Positions 1 to 10,700 of a DNA stretch of 64,000 nucleotides are shown here, one piece after another. Under the pieces are notes generated by a model. It did no database searches. It worked only from the letters and a program-made list of their open reading frames with translations, and was not told the DNA's origin. The stretch is from Oryzobacter telluris (GTDB lineage: Bacteria > Actinomycetota > Actinomycetes > Actinomycetales > Dermatophilaceae). Made by a program: the position numbers and the translations under genes. Position 1 is the stretch's first letter; every line of letters begins with the position of its first letter. The stretch lies in assembly GCF_043099285.1 (NCBI RefSeq), contig NZ_CP170723.1, forward strand, positions 62,001 to 126,000, given 5' to 3'.

Positions 1-287
1 GCCGTGGCGATCTCGTTCGGCTTGGGGATGTCGGTCATCGCGTAGGCGATGCCCACCCCGATGACACCGAGGAGGAAGAGCACCCCCGCGGTCCACAGGG
101 CCCGGATGGTCCAGGTGCGACGGCGCGAACGCGGGGGCTTCCCGCCCGGGCCGCGGCCTCGGGGGCCACCGGCCGGGGGACGTCCGGGGCGAGCGGCGGC
201 GGCACCCGCCGGAGCGGTACCGCGGGGGGCTCGGGACGCCTGCGCGGCCTTGGCCTCGGCGCGGGTTCGGGGCTTGCGGGTGCTCAT
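1..287 (-). CDS. Class A penicillin-binding protein, N-terminal part (runs off the left edge)
   Basis: The 95 visible residues start at an ATG and show a basic, Gly/Pro/Arg-rich cytoplasmic tail of about 55 residues, one membrane segment (about residues 63-83) and the start of an extracellular part reading TDIPKPNEIAT. This layout is typical of bifunctional transglycosylase/transpeptidase PBPs, which polymerise and cross-link peptidoglycan outside the membrane. The gene is divergent from a PadR regulator and close to ino1, as ponA1 is in mycobacteria, which supports the call. The catalytic domains lie outside the window, so the assignment rests on the N-terminus and synteny. Confidence 0.72.
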   Translation of the reverse strand, partial: MSTRKPRTRAEAKAAQASRAPRGTAPAGAAAARPGRPPAGGPRGRGPGGKPPRSRRRTWTIRALWTAGVLFLLGVIGVGIAYAMTDIPKPNEIAT

Positions 288-421
288 GCGACTCCGGGGA
301 AGGGGTTCGGGGACGGACCCGGGCTGGGTTCGAGAGGACGTCGGGTCCAACGGCCAGTATGACCGGGTTCCTGGGGGAAACCCGAAATCGCGACGCCGGG
401 GCCGGGGCCGGGTCGCCCGAT

Positions 422-450
422 CACAGATGTATCGCTGCGATATATCTGTG
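422..450. promoter_or_regulatory. Palindromic operator upstream of padR
   Basis: Two 14-base arms flank one central T and match at 13 of 14 positions (CACAGATGTATCGC / GCGATATATCTGTG). The ATATATC-type half-site is like those bound by PadR regulators. It lies about 75 bases before the padR start and about 135 bases before the divergent PBP start, so it may control one or both directions. Autoregulation is inferred. Confidence 0.7.
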
Positions 451-523
451 TTAGCGTCAAGCAGACAAACGTCGACTATGTCTGGTGGGTTCCCCCGGGG
501 CCTGCCGCGACCGGAGGAGTGCC

Positions 524-1090
524 GTGGTCAGCCGCCGAGCCCACTTGCTGGAGTTCGCCGTCCTCGGCCTGCTCCACGAGGGCCCGACCCACGGGTACGA
601 CCTGCGCCGCCGCCTCAACACCGCGCTCGGCCCGTTTCGCGCGCTGTCCTACGGCACCCTCTACCCCGCGCTCAAGGGCCTGCTCGGCCGCGGCCTCATC
701 GCCGAGACCGCCGACGTCCCCGGCCCCACGAGCAAGCGGCCCCGCGTCGTCTACGAGCTGACCGCCGCCGGCAAGGAGCACTTCGCCGACCTCGTCGCGC
801 GTGCCGACGCCTCCTCCTGGGAGGACGACGGCTTCGACGTCCGCTTCGCCTTCTTCGCCCGCACCGAGCACGACGTGCGGCTGCGCATCCTCGAGGGTCG
901 CCGCTCGCGCCTCGAGGAGGACCTCGACCGCGTCCGCGACGCCTCCACCCGCTCGCGCGAGCGGCTCGACGCCTGGACCTCTGCTCTGCAGCAGCACGGC
1001 GAGGAGCAGGCCGCCCGCGAGGTGCGCTGGCTCTCCGAGCTCATCGACGCCGAGCGTCGCCACCCCACCGACCCCGGCCCCCAGCCGTAG
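524..1090 (+). CDS. PadR family transcriptional regulator
   Basis: A 188-residue PadR protein. Residues 1-85 form the winged helix (AVLGLLHEGPTHGYDLRRRL, then SYGTLYPALKGLLGRGLI) and a long C-terminal helical region (about 95-185) fits the PadR dimerisation domain. The GTG at 524 is chosen because GGAGGAG lies just upstream and the homology starts there. An upstream in-frame GTG at 485 lacks support. It precedes ino1 by 73 bases in the same direction, as Rv0047c precedes ino1 in mycobacteria, and the palindrome at 422-450 is its likely operator. The ligand is unknown. Confidence 0.93.
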   Translation: MVSRRAHLLEFAVLGLLHEGPTHGYDLRRRLNTALGPFRALSYGTLYPALKGLLGRGLIAETADVPGPTSKRPRVVYELTAAGKEHFADLVARADASSWEDDGFDVRFAFFARTEHDVRLRILEGRRSRLEEDLDRVRDASTRSRERLDAWTSALQQHGEEQAAREVRWLSELIDAERRHPTDPGPQP

Positions 1091-1163
1091 GTGCCGACCG
1101 CGTCATCAGGGCGCACCGGCACACCCCGTCCACCATCCACCCGACATCCCCCAGGAGAAGCCC

Positions 1164-2255
1164 ATGGGTTCCATTCGCGTCGCCATCGTCGGCGTCGGCA
1201 ACTGCGCGTCCTCGCTCGTGCAGGGCGTGCACTACTACCGTGACGCCGACGCCACGGCCACCGTGCCCGGCCTCATGCACGTGAACTTCGGCGAGTACCA
1301 CGTCCGGGACGTCGAGTTCGTCGCGGCGTTCGACGTCGACGACAAGAAGGTCGGCAAGGACCTCGCCGAGGCGATCAACGCCTCCGAGAACAACACCATC
1401 AAGATCGCCGACGTCCCCACCACCGGCGTCACCGTCCAGCGCGGCACCACCCTCGACGGCCTGGGCAAGTACTACCGCCAGACGATCGACGAGTCCGGCG
1501 CCGAGACGGTCGACGTCGTCGCCGCCCTGCGTGACGCCAAGGTCGACGTCCTCGTGTCCTACCTCCCGGTGGGCTCGGAGCAGGCCGACAAGTTCTACGC
1601 CCAGTGCGCCATCGACGCCGGCGTCGCGTTCGTCAACGCCCTGCCGGTCTTCATCGCCTCCGACCCCGAGTGGGCCGCGAAGTTCGAGGCGGCGGGCGTG
1701 CCGGTCATCGGTGACGACATCAAGAGCCAGGTCGGCGCGACCATCACGCACCGCGTCATGGCCAAGCTGTTCGAGGACCGCGGCGTGCAGCTCGACCGCA
1801 CCTACCAGCTCAACGTCGGCGGCAACATGGACTTCAAGAACATGCTCGAGCGCGAGCGCCTGGAGTCCAAGAAGATCTCCAAGACCCAGGCCGTGACCTC
1901 GAACCTCACCGGGTCGCTCGCGGGCAAGATCGACGACCGCAACGTCCACATCGGCCCGTCGGACTACGTCGCCTGGCTCGACGACCGCAAGTGGGCCTAC
2001 GTCCGCCTCGAGGGCCGCGCGTTCGGCGACGTCCCCCTGAACCTCGAGTACAAGCTCGAGGTGTGGGACTCCCCCAACTCGGCCGGCATCATCATCGACG
2101 CCATCCGCGCGGCGAAGATCGCCAAGGACCGCGGGGTGGGCGGCGCCCTCCTGTCGGCCTCGTCGTACCTGATGAAGTCCCCGCCGGAGCAGCGTCCCGA
2201 CGACCTCGGTCGCGCCAAGCTCGAGGCGTTCATCCGCGGCGAGGAGGAGCGCTGA
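1164..2255 (+). CDS. ino1: Inositol-3-phosphate synthase
   Basis: A 363-residue cytosolic enzyme that converts glucose 6-phosphate to 1D-myo-inositol 3-phosphate with NAD, the first step towards phosphatidylinositol and mycothiol in actinobacteria. The N-terminus has the NAD-binding loop VAIVGVGNCASSLVQG. The family blocks GDDIKSQVGATITHR and LNVGGNMDFKNML are intact, and the length matches mycobacterial Ino1. AGGAGAAG precedes the ATG. It lies directly behind padR, suggesting co-transcription. The reverse-oriented long frame covering it is a shadow. Confidence 0.97.
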   Translation: MGSIRVAIVGVGNCASSLVQGVHYYRDADATATVPGLMHVNFGEYHVRDVEFVAAFDVDDKKVGKDLAEAINASENNTIKIADVPTTGVTVQRGTTLDGLGKYYRQTIDESGAETVDVVAALRDAKVDVLVSYLPVGSEQADKFYAQCAIDAGVAFVNALPVFIASDPEWAAKFEAAGVPVIGDDIKSQVGATITHRVMAKLFEDRGVQLDRTYQLNVGGNMDFKNMLERERLESKKISKTQAVTSNLTGSLAGKIDDRNVHIGPSDYVAWLDDRKWAYVRLEGRAFGDVPLNLEYKLEVWDSPNSAGIIIDAIRAAKIAKDRGVGGALLSASSYLMKSPPEQRPDDLGRAKLEAFIRGEEER

Positions 2256-2330
2256 CCCCAGCGCACCACACGCTCCGCGACGACGGGCGGTACCCGAGAG
2301 GGTGCCGCCCGTCGGCGTCTGAGTCGCCTT

Positions 2331-2426
2331 GAGTGCGGAAGTGGTTGTCCCGGCGACCGTTTCCGCACTCACGGCCGTGGCAGTGCGCGGTGAGGGCGGA
2401 AGTGGTTGTCCCGGCGACCGTTTCCG
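2331..2426. repeat. Two 31-bp direct repeats; the first forms a hairpin
   Basis: The same 31 bases (starting GCGGAAGTGGTTGTCCCGGC) occur at 2335-2365 and 2396-2426. The first copy is flanked so that GAGTGCGGAA (2331-2340) pairs with TTCCGCACTC (2361-2370), with inner pairing GGTTGTC/GGCGACC. The second copy has a weaker stem. The pair lies between the convergent ends of ino1 and the transglutaminase-like gene, so it may terminate transcription both ways. It may instead be a REP-like element found elsewhere in the genome. Confidence 0.8.
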
Positions 2427-2447
2427 GCCTCGCCGCGGGGTGGGTGG

Positions 2448-5069
2448 CTAGGCCGGGGTGGGGTCGGCTCCGCCGCGGCGGCGGAGGGAGGGCAGCCGCA
2501 GGCGGCGGCGGCCCGTGGCCTGCTCGGTGCGCGACCGCTCGCGCCGTGCGAGGAGGGGGCGCGGGTCGGCGTCGGAGCGCAGCCGCACCCACCGGCCGGT
2601 GCGCTCCCGCAGCGCGGCGCGGACCTCGGCCGCCCCGCTGACCGCAGCGGCGCAGGCGTCCTCCGACCCCTCGCCGGGACCGAACACGAGCCCGTCGGCC
2701 GACGTCGCCACCCGGGCCGCCGAGGGTGAGTCGCCCTCTGCCGGACGGTAGGCCGACGCGTGCACCACGCCGGAGGGGGCCGTGGTGGAGGACCGTCCCG
2801 GCACGTCCCACGTCGGGAAGGGCGAGCGCGGGGACTCGACCGCGACCTCGTCACTTGCCGGCGCCTCGGCCGGGCCCGGCGCGTCGTCGACCGGGGCGAG
2901 GAGCGCGGCGTCGAGGGCCAGCGCCTGCTCGCGCCGGGTGACCCGGCGCGGCACGGCGACCCCGAGCGAGCGCGCCTCGGCCACGAGGTCGCGCCACAGC
3001 CATGCCGCGCGAGCGGGCAGCGGCCCGGTGCTCGTGTGCGTGCGACGACGGCGTGCCTTGAGCCACCGCACCAGCGCGACGTACGCGGCCGCGAGCAGCA
3101 GCGGCAGCAGCACGGCGAAGACGAGGATCTTCAGCCAGAGCGGCCAGGCGGCGATGTCGAACGGGCTCTTCTTGCGCTTGGCGAGGTCGGTGGCGTTCTG
3201 CGCCTGGTCCGGGCCCTGGAGCAGCGAGGGCGGGTTGACCCCGGCGGGCGGCGGCACCTGCGCGCCGACCTTCTGCTCCTCGGAGAGCAGCTGCTGCTCG
3301 CTCGGCGTCTTGTCGCGGCTGGGCACGAAGGTGCTGGCCGAGATGGGGAACCAGGAGCCGTTGGACTCCTGCACCTCGACCCACGCGTGGACGTCGCGGC
3401 CGCGCACCGTGCCGTCTGCCGGGACCTCGGCGCCCATGACCACGCGCGTCGGGATGCCGAGGCGCTGGCCGACGAGGGCGAGGGTCGCGGCGTACTGCTC
3501 GTCGTTGCCGGCGAGCTTGGTGGAGTTGACGAAGCGTCCCAGGCGCGCCACGGCGTGGCCGGGGAGGTAGACCTTCTCGAAGCTGTTCGGCGTCCCGCCG
3601 TCGGTGTACGTGCCGTCGTTGTGCATCTGGGTCGCCACGGCGCGGAACTTGCCCCACGCGCCCTCCGCCCGGCTGGTCCACGCGTCGATCCGCGCGTCGA
3701 GGACGTCGGTGTCCCTCGGGGTGGAGGCGTCACCGGCCACCTGCAGGTCCTTGGGCAGCTCCTTCGCCGGCGAGGGCGGGAGGATGGCGGTCATCCGGTA
3801 GCGCTCGCCGCCCACCAGCTGACCAGGCACGACCGCGGTCTCGGTGTCGGTGTTGAGCCACACCTCGGAGGAGAGCTCGTCCGCGCGTGGCCCCTCGAAC
3901 TCGATGCTCGTGGGCGCACCGACGGTGGGCAGCCACGGCCCGCCGTAGCCGCCGTCGACCACCTCGACCTCGACGTCGACCTGCCGGCCGTCGCCGCGGG
4001 CCCCGATGCGCGACCCCACCTGCTGGAAGGGGACGCCGTCGGTGCTGCGGTCGGCGGCACCCCAGACGAGGCCGTCGTAGGCGTCGAGGGTGGCGAAGCG
4101 CACGGCCGCGCCGGCGGGCAGACCGGTCACCTGCAGCACCGGCTTGTCGTAGAGCTCGGCCGGGTTGGGCTCGGTGTAGCGGCGGAACCCGGGCAGCGGG
4201 CTGGGGAACTGCGAGACGTCGAGCGGCGGCACCAGCGCGGTGCGCACGACCTCGCGGCGGGCATCGGCCTCCGAACCCGGCAGGAGCGGCGCCGCGAGCA
4301 GCCCCGCGACGAGGGCGAGGGCCAGCAGCCCACCGCCCGTGGCGAGCCGGGCGTTGCGACCCGCCCCGTTCTGCACCGGCGGACGGCTGCGGTGCGCCCG
4401 CACGACGAGCCAGCCGACGAGGACGAGGGCGAACCCCACCCCCTGGACGAGCACGGCCGCCGGCTCGCTCGTGCCGAGCGCGATCGACCCGGCCAGGAGG
4501 GCGACCGGCACGACCGCGGTCAGCGGAACGCTCGCCCAGCGGCGCGCGACGGCCAGGGTCAGCGAGCCACCGAGCAGCCCGGCCAGCCACGGCAGGGCGA
4601 GCACCGGACCGCGGGCGTCGACCGGAGGCAGCAGCGTGAGCCAGCGCTTCCAGCCCAGCACCGACCACTCGGCGAGGTCGCGGAAGGTCTGCACCGTGGG
4701 CAGCACCCCACCGATGAGGTTGTCCCGCACCGCGACCGGCCCACCGAGCACGAAGTACACGAGCGCGAGGACGAGGAGCGTCGTCACCGCCATCCAGCGC
4801 CACGCGGTGGCGAGGTGCCCGATGACGAGGCCGAGGACGAGCCCCACCCCCGCTGCGACGATCCACTGCGCCCCGAGGAACCCGGTGCGCAGGCCGACGA
4901 GGGCGATGACGACCAGCGCCGTCGCGAACCCGGCGTCGACCAACGCGTCACGGGTCGGCAGCGCGCGCCGCAGCAGCGAGGGCGCATCGGGGTCGCGGCG
5001 GCCGCGGGCCCGGCGCGGAGCGCCGCCGCGCAGCGCGGTGGCGAAACCGGGCGCCTCCTGGCCGCTCAC
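2448..5069 (-). CDS. Membrane-anchored transglutaminase-like protein (TgpA/DUF3488 type), catalytic residues lost
   Basis: An 873-residue protein with several N-terminal membrane helices (about residues 45-255), a large extracytoplasmic part with a transglutaminase-like core (about 490-600), another membrane helix near 640 and a long cytoplasmic tail. In the core, the usual GDC nucleophile motif reads GND (near 518) before EQYAATLALV, the His of DVHAWVEV is kept, and the usual FDPT aspartate position reads FPISAST. Two of the three catalytic residues are therefore missing. The GTG start overlaps the DUF58 stop by four bases (GTGA). It is the last gene of the minus-strand envelope operon. A binding rather than cross-linking role is inferred. 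Confidence 0.88.
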   Translation of the reverse strand: MSGQEAPGFATALRGGAPRRARGRRDPDAPSLLRRALPTRDALVDAGFATALVVIALVGLRTGFLGAQWIVAAGVGLVLGLVIGHLATAWRWMAVTTLLVLALVYFVLGGPVAVRDNLIGGVLPTVQTFRDLAEWSVLGWKRWLTLLPPVDARGPVLALPWLAGLLGGSLTLAVARRWASVPLTAVVPVALLAGSIALGTSEPAAVLVQGVGFALVLVGWLVVRAHRSRPPVQNGAGRNARLATGGGLLALALVAGLLAAPLLPGSEADARREVVRTALVPPLDVSQFPSPLPGFRRYTEPNPAELYDKPVLQVTGLPAGAAVRFATLDAYDGLVWGAADRSTDGVPFQQVGSRIGARGDGRQVDVEVEVVDGGYGGPWLPTVGAPTSIEFEGPRADELSSEVWLNTDTETAVVPGQLVGGERYRMTAILPPSPAKELPKDLQVAGDASTPRDTDVLDARIDAWTSRAEGAWGKFRAVATQMHNDGTYTDGGTPNSFEKVYLPGHAVARLGRFVNSTKLAGNDEQYAATLALVGQRLGIPTRVVMGAEVPADGTVRGRDVHAWVEVQESNGSWFPISASTFVPSRDKTPSEQQLLSEEQKVGAQVPPPAGVNPPSLLQGPDQAQNATDLAKRKKSPFDIAAWPLWLKILVFAVLLPLLLAAAYVALVRWLKARRRRTHTSTGPLPARAAWLWRDLVAEARSLGVAVPRRVTRREQALALDAALLAPVDDAPGPAEAPASDEVAVESPRSPFPTWDVPGRSSTTAPSGVVHASAYRPAEGDSPSAARVATSADGLVFGPGEGSEDACAAAVSGAAEVRAALRERTGRWVRLRSDADPRPLLARRERSRTEQATGRRRLRLPSLRRRGGADPTPA

Positions 5070-6684
5070 GTCAGGGCTCCGGCGAACAGGACGCGACGCA
5101 GGTCGGTGAGCTCACGCACGTGGAGCAGCACCAGGTCACCGAGGCGGTGCACCCCCACCTGCTCGTGGTCGTCGACGACGATCGCCACCTTGATGACCTC
5201 CGGCTCGAACTGGCCCAGGGTGCGCTGCACCTGGATGAAGGGGCGCGACCCCCCGGTGACGAGGACCGCCACGCTGGCGTCGGGAGCGAGGGCCGAGGCC
5301 TCGCCCGCGGCGGAGAACACGTCGGCGGGGCCGACCTGCGCCCGGGAGAGGCTGTCGAGGGTCAGCGGGGCCGTGGTCCGAGAGACCGACTGGTCGCCGC
5401 AGACGACCGTGGTGTCCTGCTCGTCGAGGATGGAGCGCAGCGCGAGGGACGCGGCGCACGAGATGGCGAGCTCGACGTCGTCCTCACCGCCGACGTACAC
5501 GTCCGGGGTGGTGTCGACGACGATCGCGAGGTGCGAGCGGCGGGTGTCGAGGAACTGGCGCACGAGGAGCCGGCCGTGCTTGGCCGACGAGCGCCAGTGC
5601 ACGTAGCGGCGGTCGTCGCCGGGCTGGTACTCGCGCAGTGCGTGGAAGGCGAGGTCCGACATCGACAGGTCCGGGGTGACCTCGCCCTCGAGGTCGCGCA
5701 GCAGGCCCGCGCCCAGGCTCTCGAGCGAGATGGTCAGCGGGTGCACGAACAGCTCGGTGCGCTGGGTCCACGCCACGGTGCGGCGGACCAGCCCGAGCGG
5801 GTCGCCGTGCACGGTCGTCGCCGGCCCCACCGGGACCACGCCGCGGTGGCGGGTCGGCACGACGAAGAGCTCCTCGTGGGTGCGGCCCGAGGCGAGCGCC
5901 GGCAGCGTGAACCGGGCCGCGGTCTCCCCGACCGGCAGCTCGACGAGCAGCGGGAGCATCCCCCGCTTGGAGGCGTTGGAGACCTCGATCCGCCCGGTCG
6001 CCGGGTCGCCGACGGTCACCCGGGTGGGCTCGACGTCGACCCGGATGCGCACCTTGGCCCGGCCGATGGCGAGCACGAGGCAGGCGAGGACGAGCACGAG
6101 GCAGGTGACGGCCACCATCGACAGCTCGACCCACTGGTAGCGCACGGTCAGCCACCACGCGACGAGCCCGACGGCCAGCACGGTCCAGCCGAGCGCGGAC
6201 ACCCAGCGCAGGACCTCCATCACCGGGTGCCACACGCGGCGGGTGGACTCGGCGAGCGGCTTGATCCGCTCACCGGTGAGGACGACGATGCGCGCCCCGG
6301 TGCCGGTGAGCGCGCTCGGCACCGTGACCCGAGGCAGGGTGATGGTGCGGGTGCGGGTCTCACCCGCCACCCGCGAGCGCCGCCCGACCGGGACCTCGGC
6401 CGGGTCCGACGCCCGACGCACCCGGATCCGCGGTCCGCGGACCTTCGGCAGGGTGATGCCGCGCCGCGCCTTCCTCGGCTTCTTCGCCTTGGTGGCCTTC
6501 TGCTTGCGCCCGGCCCGCGTGTTGGGGTCGGCCGCACCGCCCGACGACGGGGTCGCCGACGACCCGGACCCCGCACGCAGCGAGGACCGGGTGACGGTGG
6601 CGCCGTCCTCACCCGCGGGCGGCGGTGCGCCCCTGGCGAGGTCGGAGCGCCGGGTCGTGGACCCGACGTCGTCGGTGTGCGGGG

Positions 6685-6688
<4 letters not shown>
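5066..6688 (-). CDS. DUF58 domain-containing membrane protein
   Basis: A 540-residue protein. The first 150 residues are charged and Arg/Ser-rich, two adjacent membrane segments follow (about 158-212), and the DUF58 region carries the signature YQPGDDRRYVHWRSSAKHG near residue 350 with a vWA-like fold behind it (IVVDTTPDVYVGG). DUF58 proteins are usually encoded with MoxR ATPases and transglutaminase-like proteins, as here, and are thought to be their partners at the membrane. The ATG overlaps the moxR stop (ATGA). The frame is open further upstream inside moxR, but that stretch has no homology. Confidence 0.93.
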
Positions 6689-7656
<968 letters not shown>

Positions 7657-7735
7657 GCGGGGTGTTCCTTCCGTGGGCTGGTCGAGGGGGTCAGGCGGGT
7701 CGGGGGTGGGCCCGACGCCGGGTACGGGGCGCGGG

Positions 7736-10700
7736 TCACCACGCGACGTCCGGGGAGCGGTGGCAGACGCCGGCGCGGCAGAGCCGGACGTAGAGGGGCC
7801 CGTTGCCGTTGGCGACGACGATGCCGGTGCTGCGCCAGTTGCTCGTGTTGCCGTACTCGCCGGTGGTGCCGGTGCCGTCGCCGCTGACGAAGAACTGGAC
7901 GCTGGAGGTGTAGATCTCGGCGCCGTTGGACCGGTAGACCCCGACGGTCCAGCCGCCCCCGCCCGGCGGGAAGTACCGGACGTCGAAGTTGACGCGGGGG
8001 CAGGGGCTCGAGGCACAGGTGCCCACGCCGTTCGGCGGGATGTAGCCCGGGCCCTTGTGGACGTTGTAGACCTGCGGAGCCGGGTTGGGGATGTTGACCG
8101 TGTCGTAGGCCGTCCAGCCCGACCAGCCGGCGGCCGAGTGCGCGCGGACGCGGATGCGGTAGCCGCCGCCGGGCGAGCCGTTGACCCGGTGCGTCGTCTT
8201 GTTGCCGCCGAAGGTGCCGCCGCCGTCGCCGTCGACCTGCACCTGGTCGATGGTGCGGCCGTTCTCCGGCAGGTTCCACGACCACACGGCGTCGTTGCCC
8301 GACGCCGAGCCGCTCAGCCCGGTGGGGGTGAGGGTGTCGCGGTACGGGGTGGCGCTGCCGGTGACCCGGTCGGACTCGTTGCCGCCGGAGTTCACGGTCC
8401 ACACGGTGATGGTGCGGCCCTGGGTGGGGCTGGTGTCGAAGGCGTCGGTCGGGAAGACGACCTGCGAGCCGGGGGTGCACCCGCACGCGTGCGTGCCGCT
8501 CTTGCCGCCGCCCGACCAGCGGATGGCGGTGAAGGCGCCCGCGCGCGGCTGGCCGACACCGACGGTGAGCTGGATGCGCCCGTCGTTGTTCGGGGTCGAG
8601 GTGGCCAGCGTCGGCGTGGACGGCTGGCCGACGGAGGTGAACGACGACGAGTTCGCCTGCGGGCCCTCGATGCCGGCGCCGTTGGTGAGCGTGGCCGTGT
8701 AGCGGTAGGTGCGCCCGTCGTAGGGGATGACGTCGCGCGCCGTGCGCACGTCGGGCGAGGTCCGCGCGACCTCGGTCCAGCCGCCGCCGTCGACCGACCG
8801 GTAGAGCGTGTAGCCGCTGGTGGGCGGGCCGTTGGGCCGGCCCTGCTCCCACGAGATCGTCAGGGTCGCCGAGTCGGCGGCGGGGCCGGGGCCGCTCGCG
8901 GCGATGGCGGGGGCGGGCAGGGCGGGCGGGGTGCCGGCCGACTGCATCGTCACGGCCGGACCGAACGGGCCGGCGCCGAGCTCGTTCCACGCCTGCACCT
9001 GCACCGACTGCTCGGACTCGTTGTCGAGCCCGCCGACGACGGTCTGGGTCGAGGACGGGGGGACGTCCTGCGTCTTGGTGTCGCCGGTGGAGGAGACGAC
9101 GCGCACGACGTACTTCGTCAGCGCGCTGCCCTCGTTCTCCGGCGGAACCCAGCCGATGGTGAGGGTGCCGTCGCCGCGGTCGACCATCCGCACGCCGGTG
9201 ACCTGGCGCGGCAGGGTGTCGGGGCGCACGGTGTTGCTCGGCGCGCTGGGGGTGCCGTCGCCGAGGCCGTTGCGGGCGACGACGACGAACGTGTAGTCCT
9301 TGCCGTTGGTCAGCCCGGTCACGGTGCAGGGCGACGCGGTGCACTCGGTGGTGCCCGCCGAGCCGCCGCTGTGCCGCACGGTGTAGCCCGTCACGGTGGA
9401 ACCACCGTCGTACGTGGGCGGCAGCCACGCGACGCGCGCCTGGCCGCCGGCGTCGCGGTCGGCGACGGCGCGGACCTGGCGCGGCTCGCTCGGGGTGCCG
9501 AGCATCGTCACCTCGATGCGGCCGTCGGCGCGACGCTTCGGGCCGTCGGAGACGACGACCGCCACGGTCGCCTCGGGCGAGGGCCGCTCGCCGGCGGTCA
9601 GGGTGACCCGGCAGCCCGAGGTCGTGGCCGTGAGTCCCGAGCCGCTCTCGACGCGTGCCGAGAGGATCGAGCACTGCGGCTGCACGAGCGGTGAGTCGAG
9701 GTACGCCGCGAGGTCGACCGTGCGCGACTGCCCCTCCTCCAGCCCGGTGACCGAGATGGGACGCAGCCGCGGCGGGCCGAGGTCGGCGGAGTCGAGCCCC
9801 ACGACGTCGACCCGGATGAGGACGGGCTGCTCGAGCCCGGCGGTCCGCACCTCGAGGACGCCCTTGGACGACTGGGCGTCGAGGTCGGCCGTGAGGGTGA
9901 GGCGGCGGCCTCCGGCACCGTCGGTGGCGAGCGACGCGTCGGGCTCGGTCTGCCAGCGGGTGTCGAACTCGACGTCGTCGAAGCTCATCCCCACGGGCAG
10001 CCAGGCGTGGCAGTACTGCGGGATGTCCAGCACGCGGGGCAGGCCGCCGGCGACGACGCGCAGCTCGGTGTCGGGGCAGCGGAAGAGCGGGACCTTGGGG
10101 CCGATCTGCACCGGGACCGAGACGTACGCGGTGCCGAAGTCCTTCTGGTCGACCGCGTCCTGGTCGGTGACCTCGAGCATCACCGCCGCCGGTCCGACGT
10201 ACCCACCGGAGGACTGGAGGGTGAGGGTCCGGTTGTCCTCGAGCGTCACCGCGAGGTTCTGCGCGGGCGACGCGCTGACCGTGCCGGCGGTGGTCACCGA
10301 GACGACCCGGCCGCGCGGCGACCTCACGTGGTCGTTGAGGGCGACGGTCTGTGTCGAGTCCTTGTCCATCGTGATGAGCGTCCCGGCCACGACGAAGGGC
10401 TGGCCGTTGGCGCCGGTCGGCACCTGGATCAGGGCCATCGCGCGGGCGCCGTCCTCGTCCTCGATGACGTAGGGCACGGCGTAGGGGTGGTCGAGGATCT
10501 TGACGCGGACCTGCCCCTGCTCGGCCACGGCGTCCGGGCTGAGGACGTCGACGAGCGTGAGGGTCTCGGGGTCGGAGTCGATGTCGGTGTCGTTGGCGAG
10601 GGCGTCGACGAGGGTGGAGGTCTCCCCCGGCTTGGGGGCGGCGACGTCGTCGCGGGCCACGGGGGCGTTGACGTAGTCGGCCACCGGGCGCACGAGGACC

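Noticed and set aside
485..523. Longer PadR start at GTG 485
   Set aside because: No RBS and no homology in the extra 13 residues; GGAGGAG supports GTG 524.
1091..1163. Riboswitch before ino1
   Set aside because: The 73-base gap to padR is too short and shows no conserved riboswitch structure.
2760..5606. 948-residue plus-strand open frame
   Set aside because: It lies opposite the transglutaminase-like and DUF58 genes, is Arg/Gly/His-rich without family motifs, and is explained by high third-position GC of the real genes.
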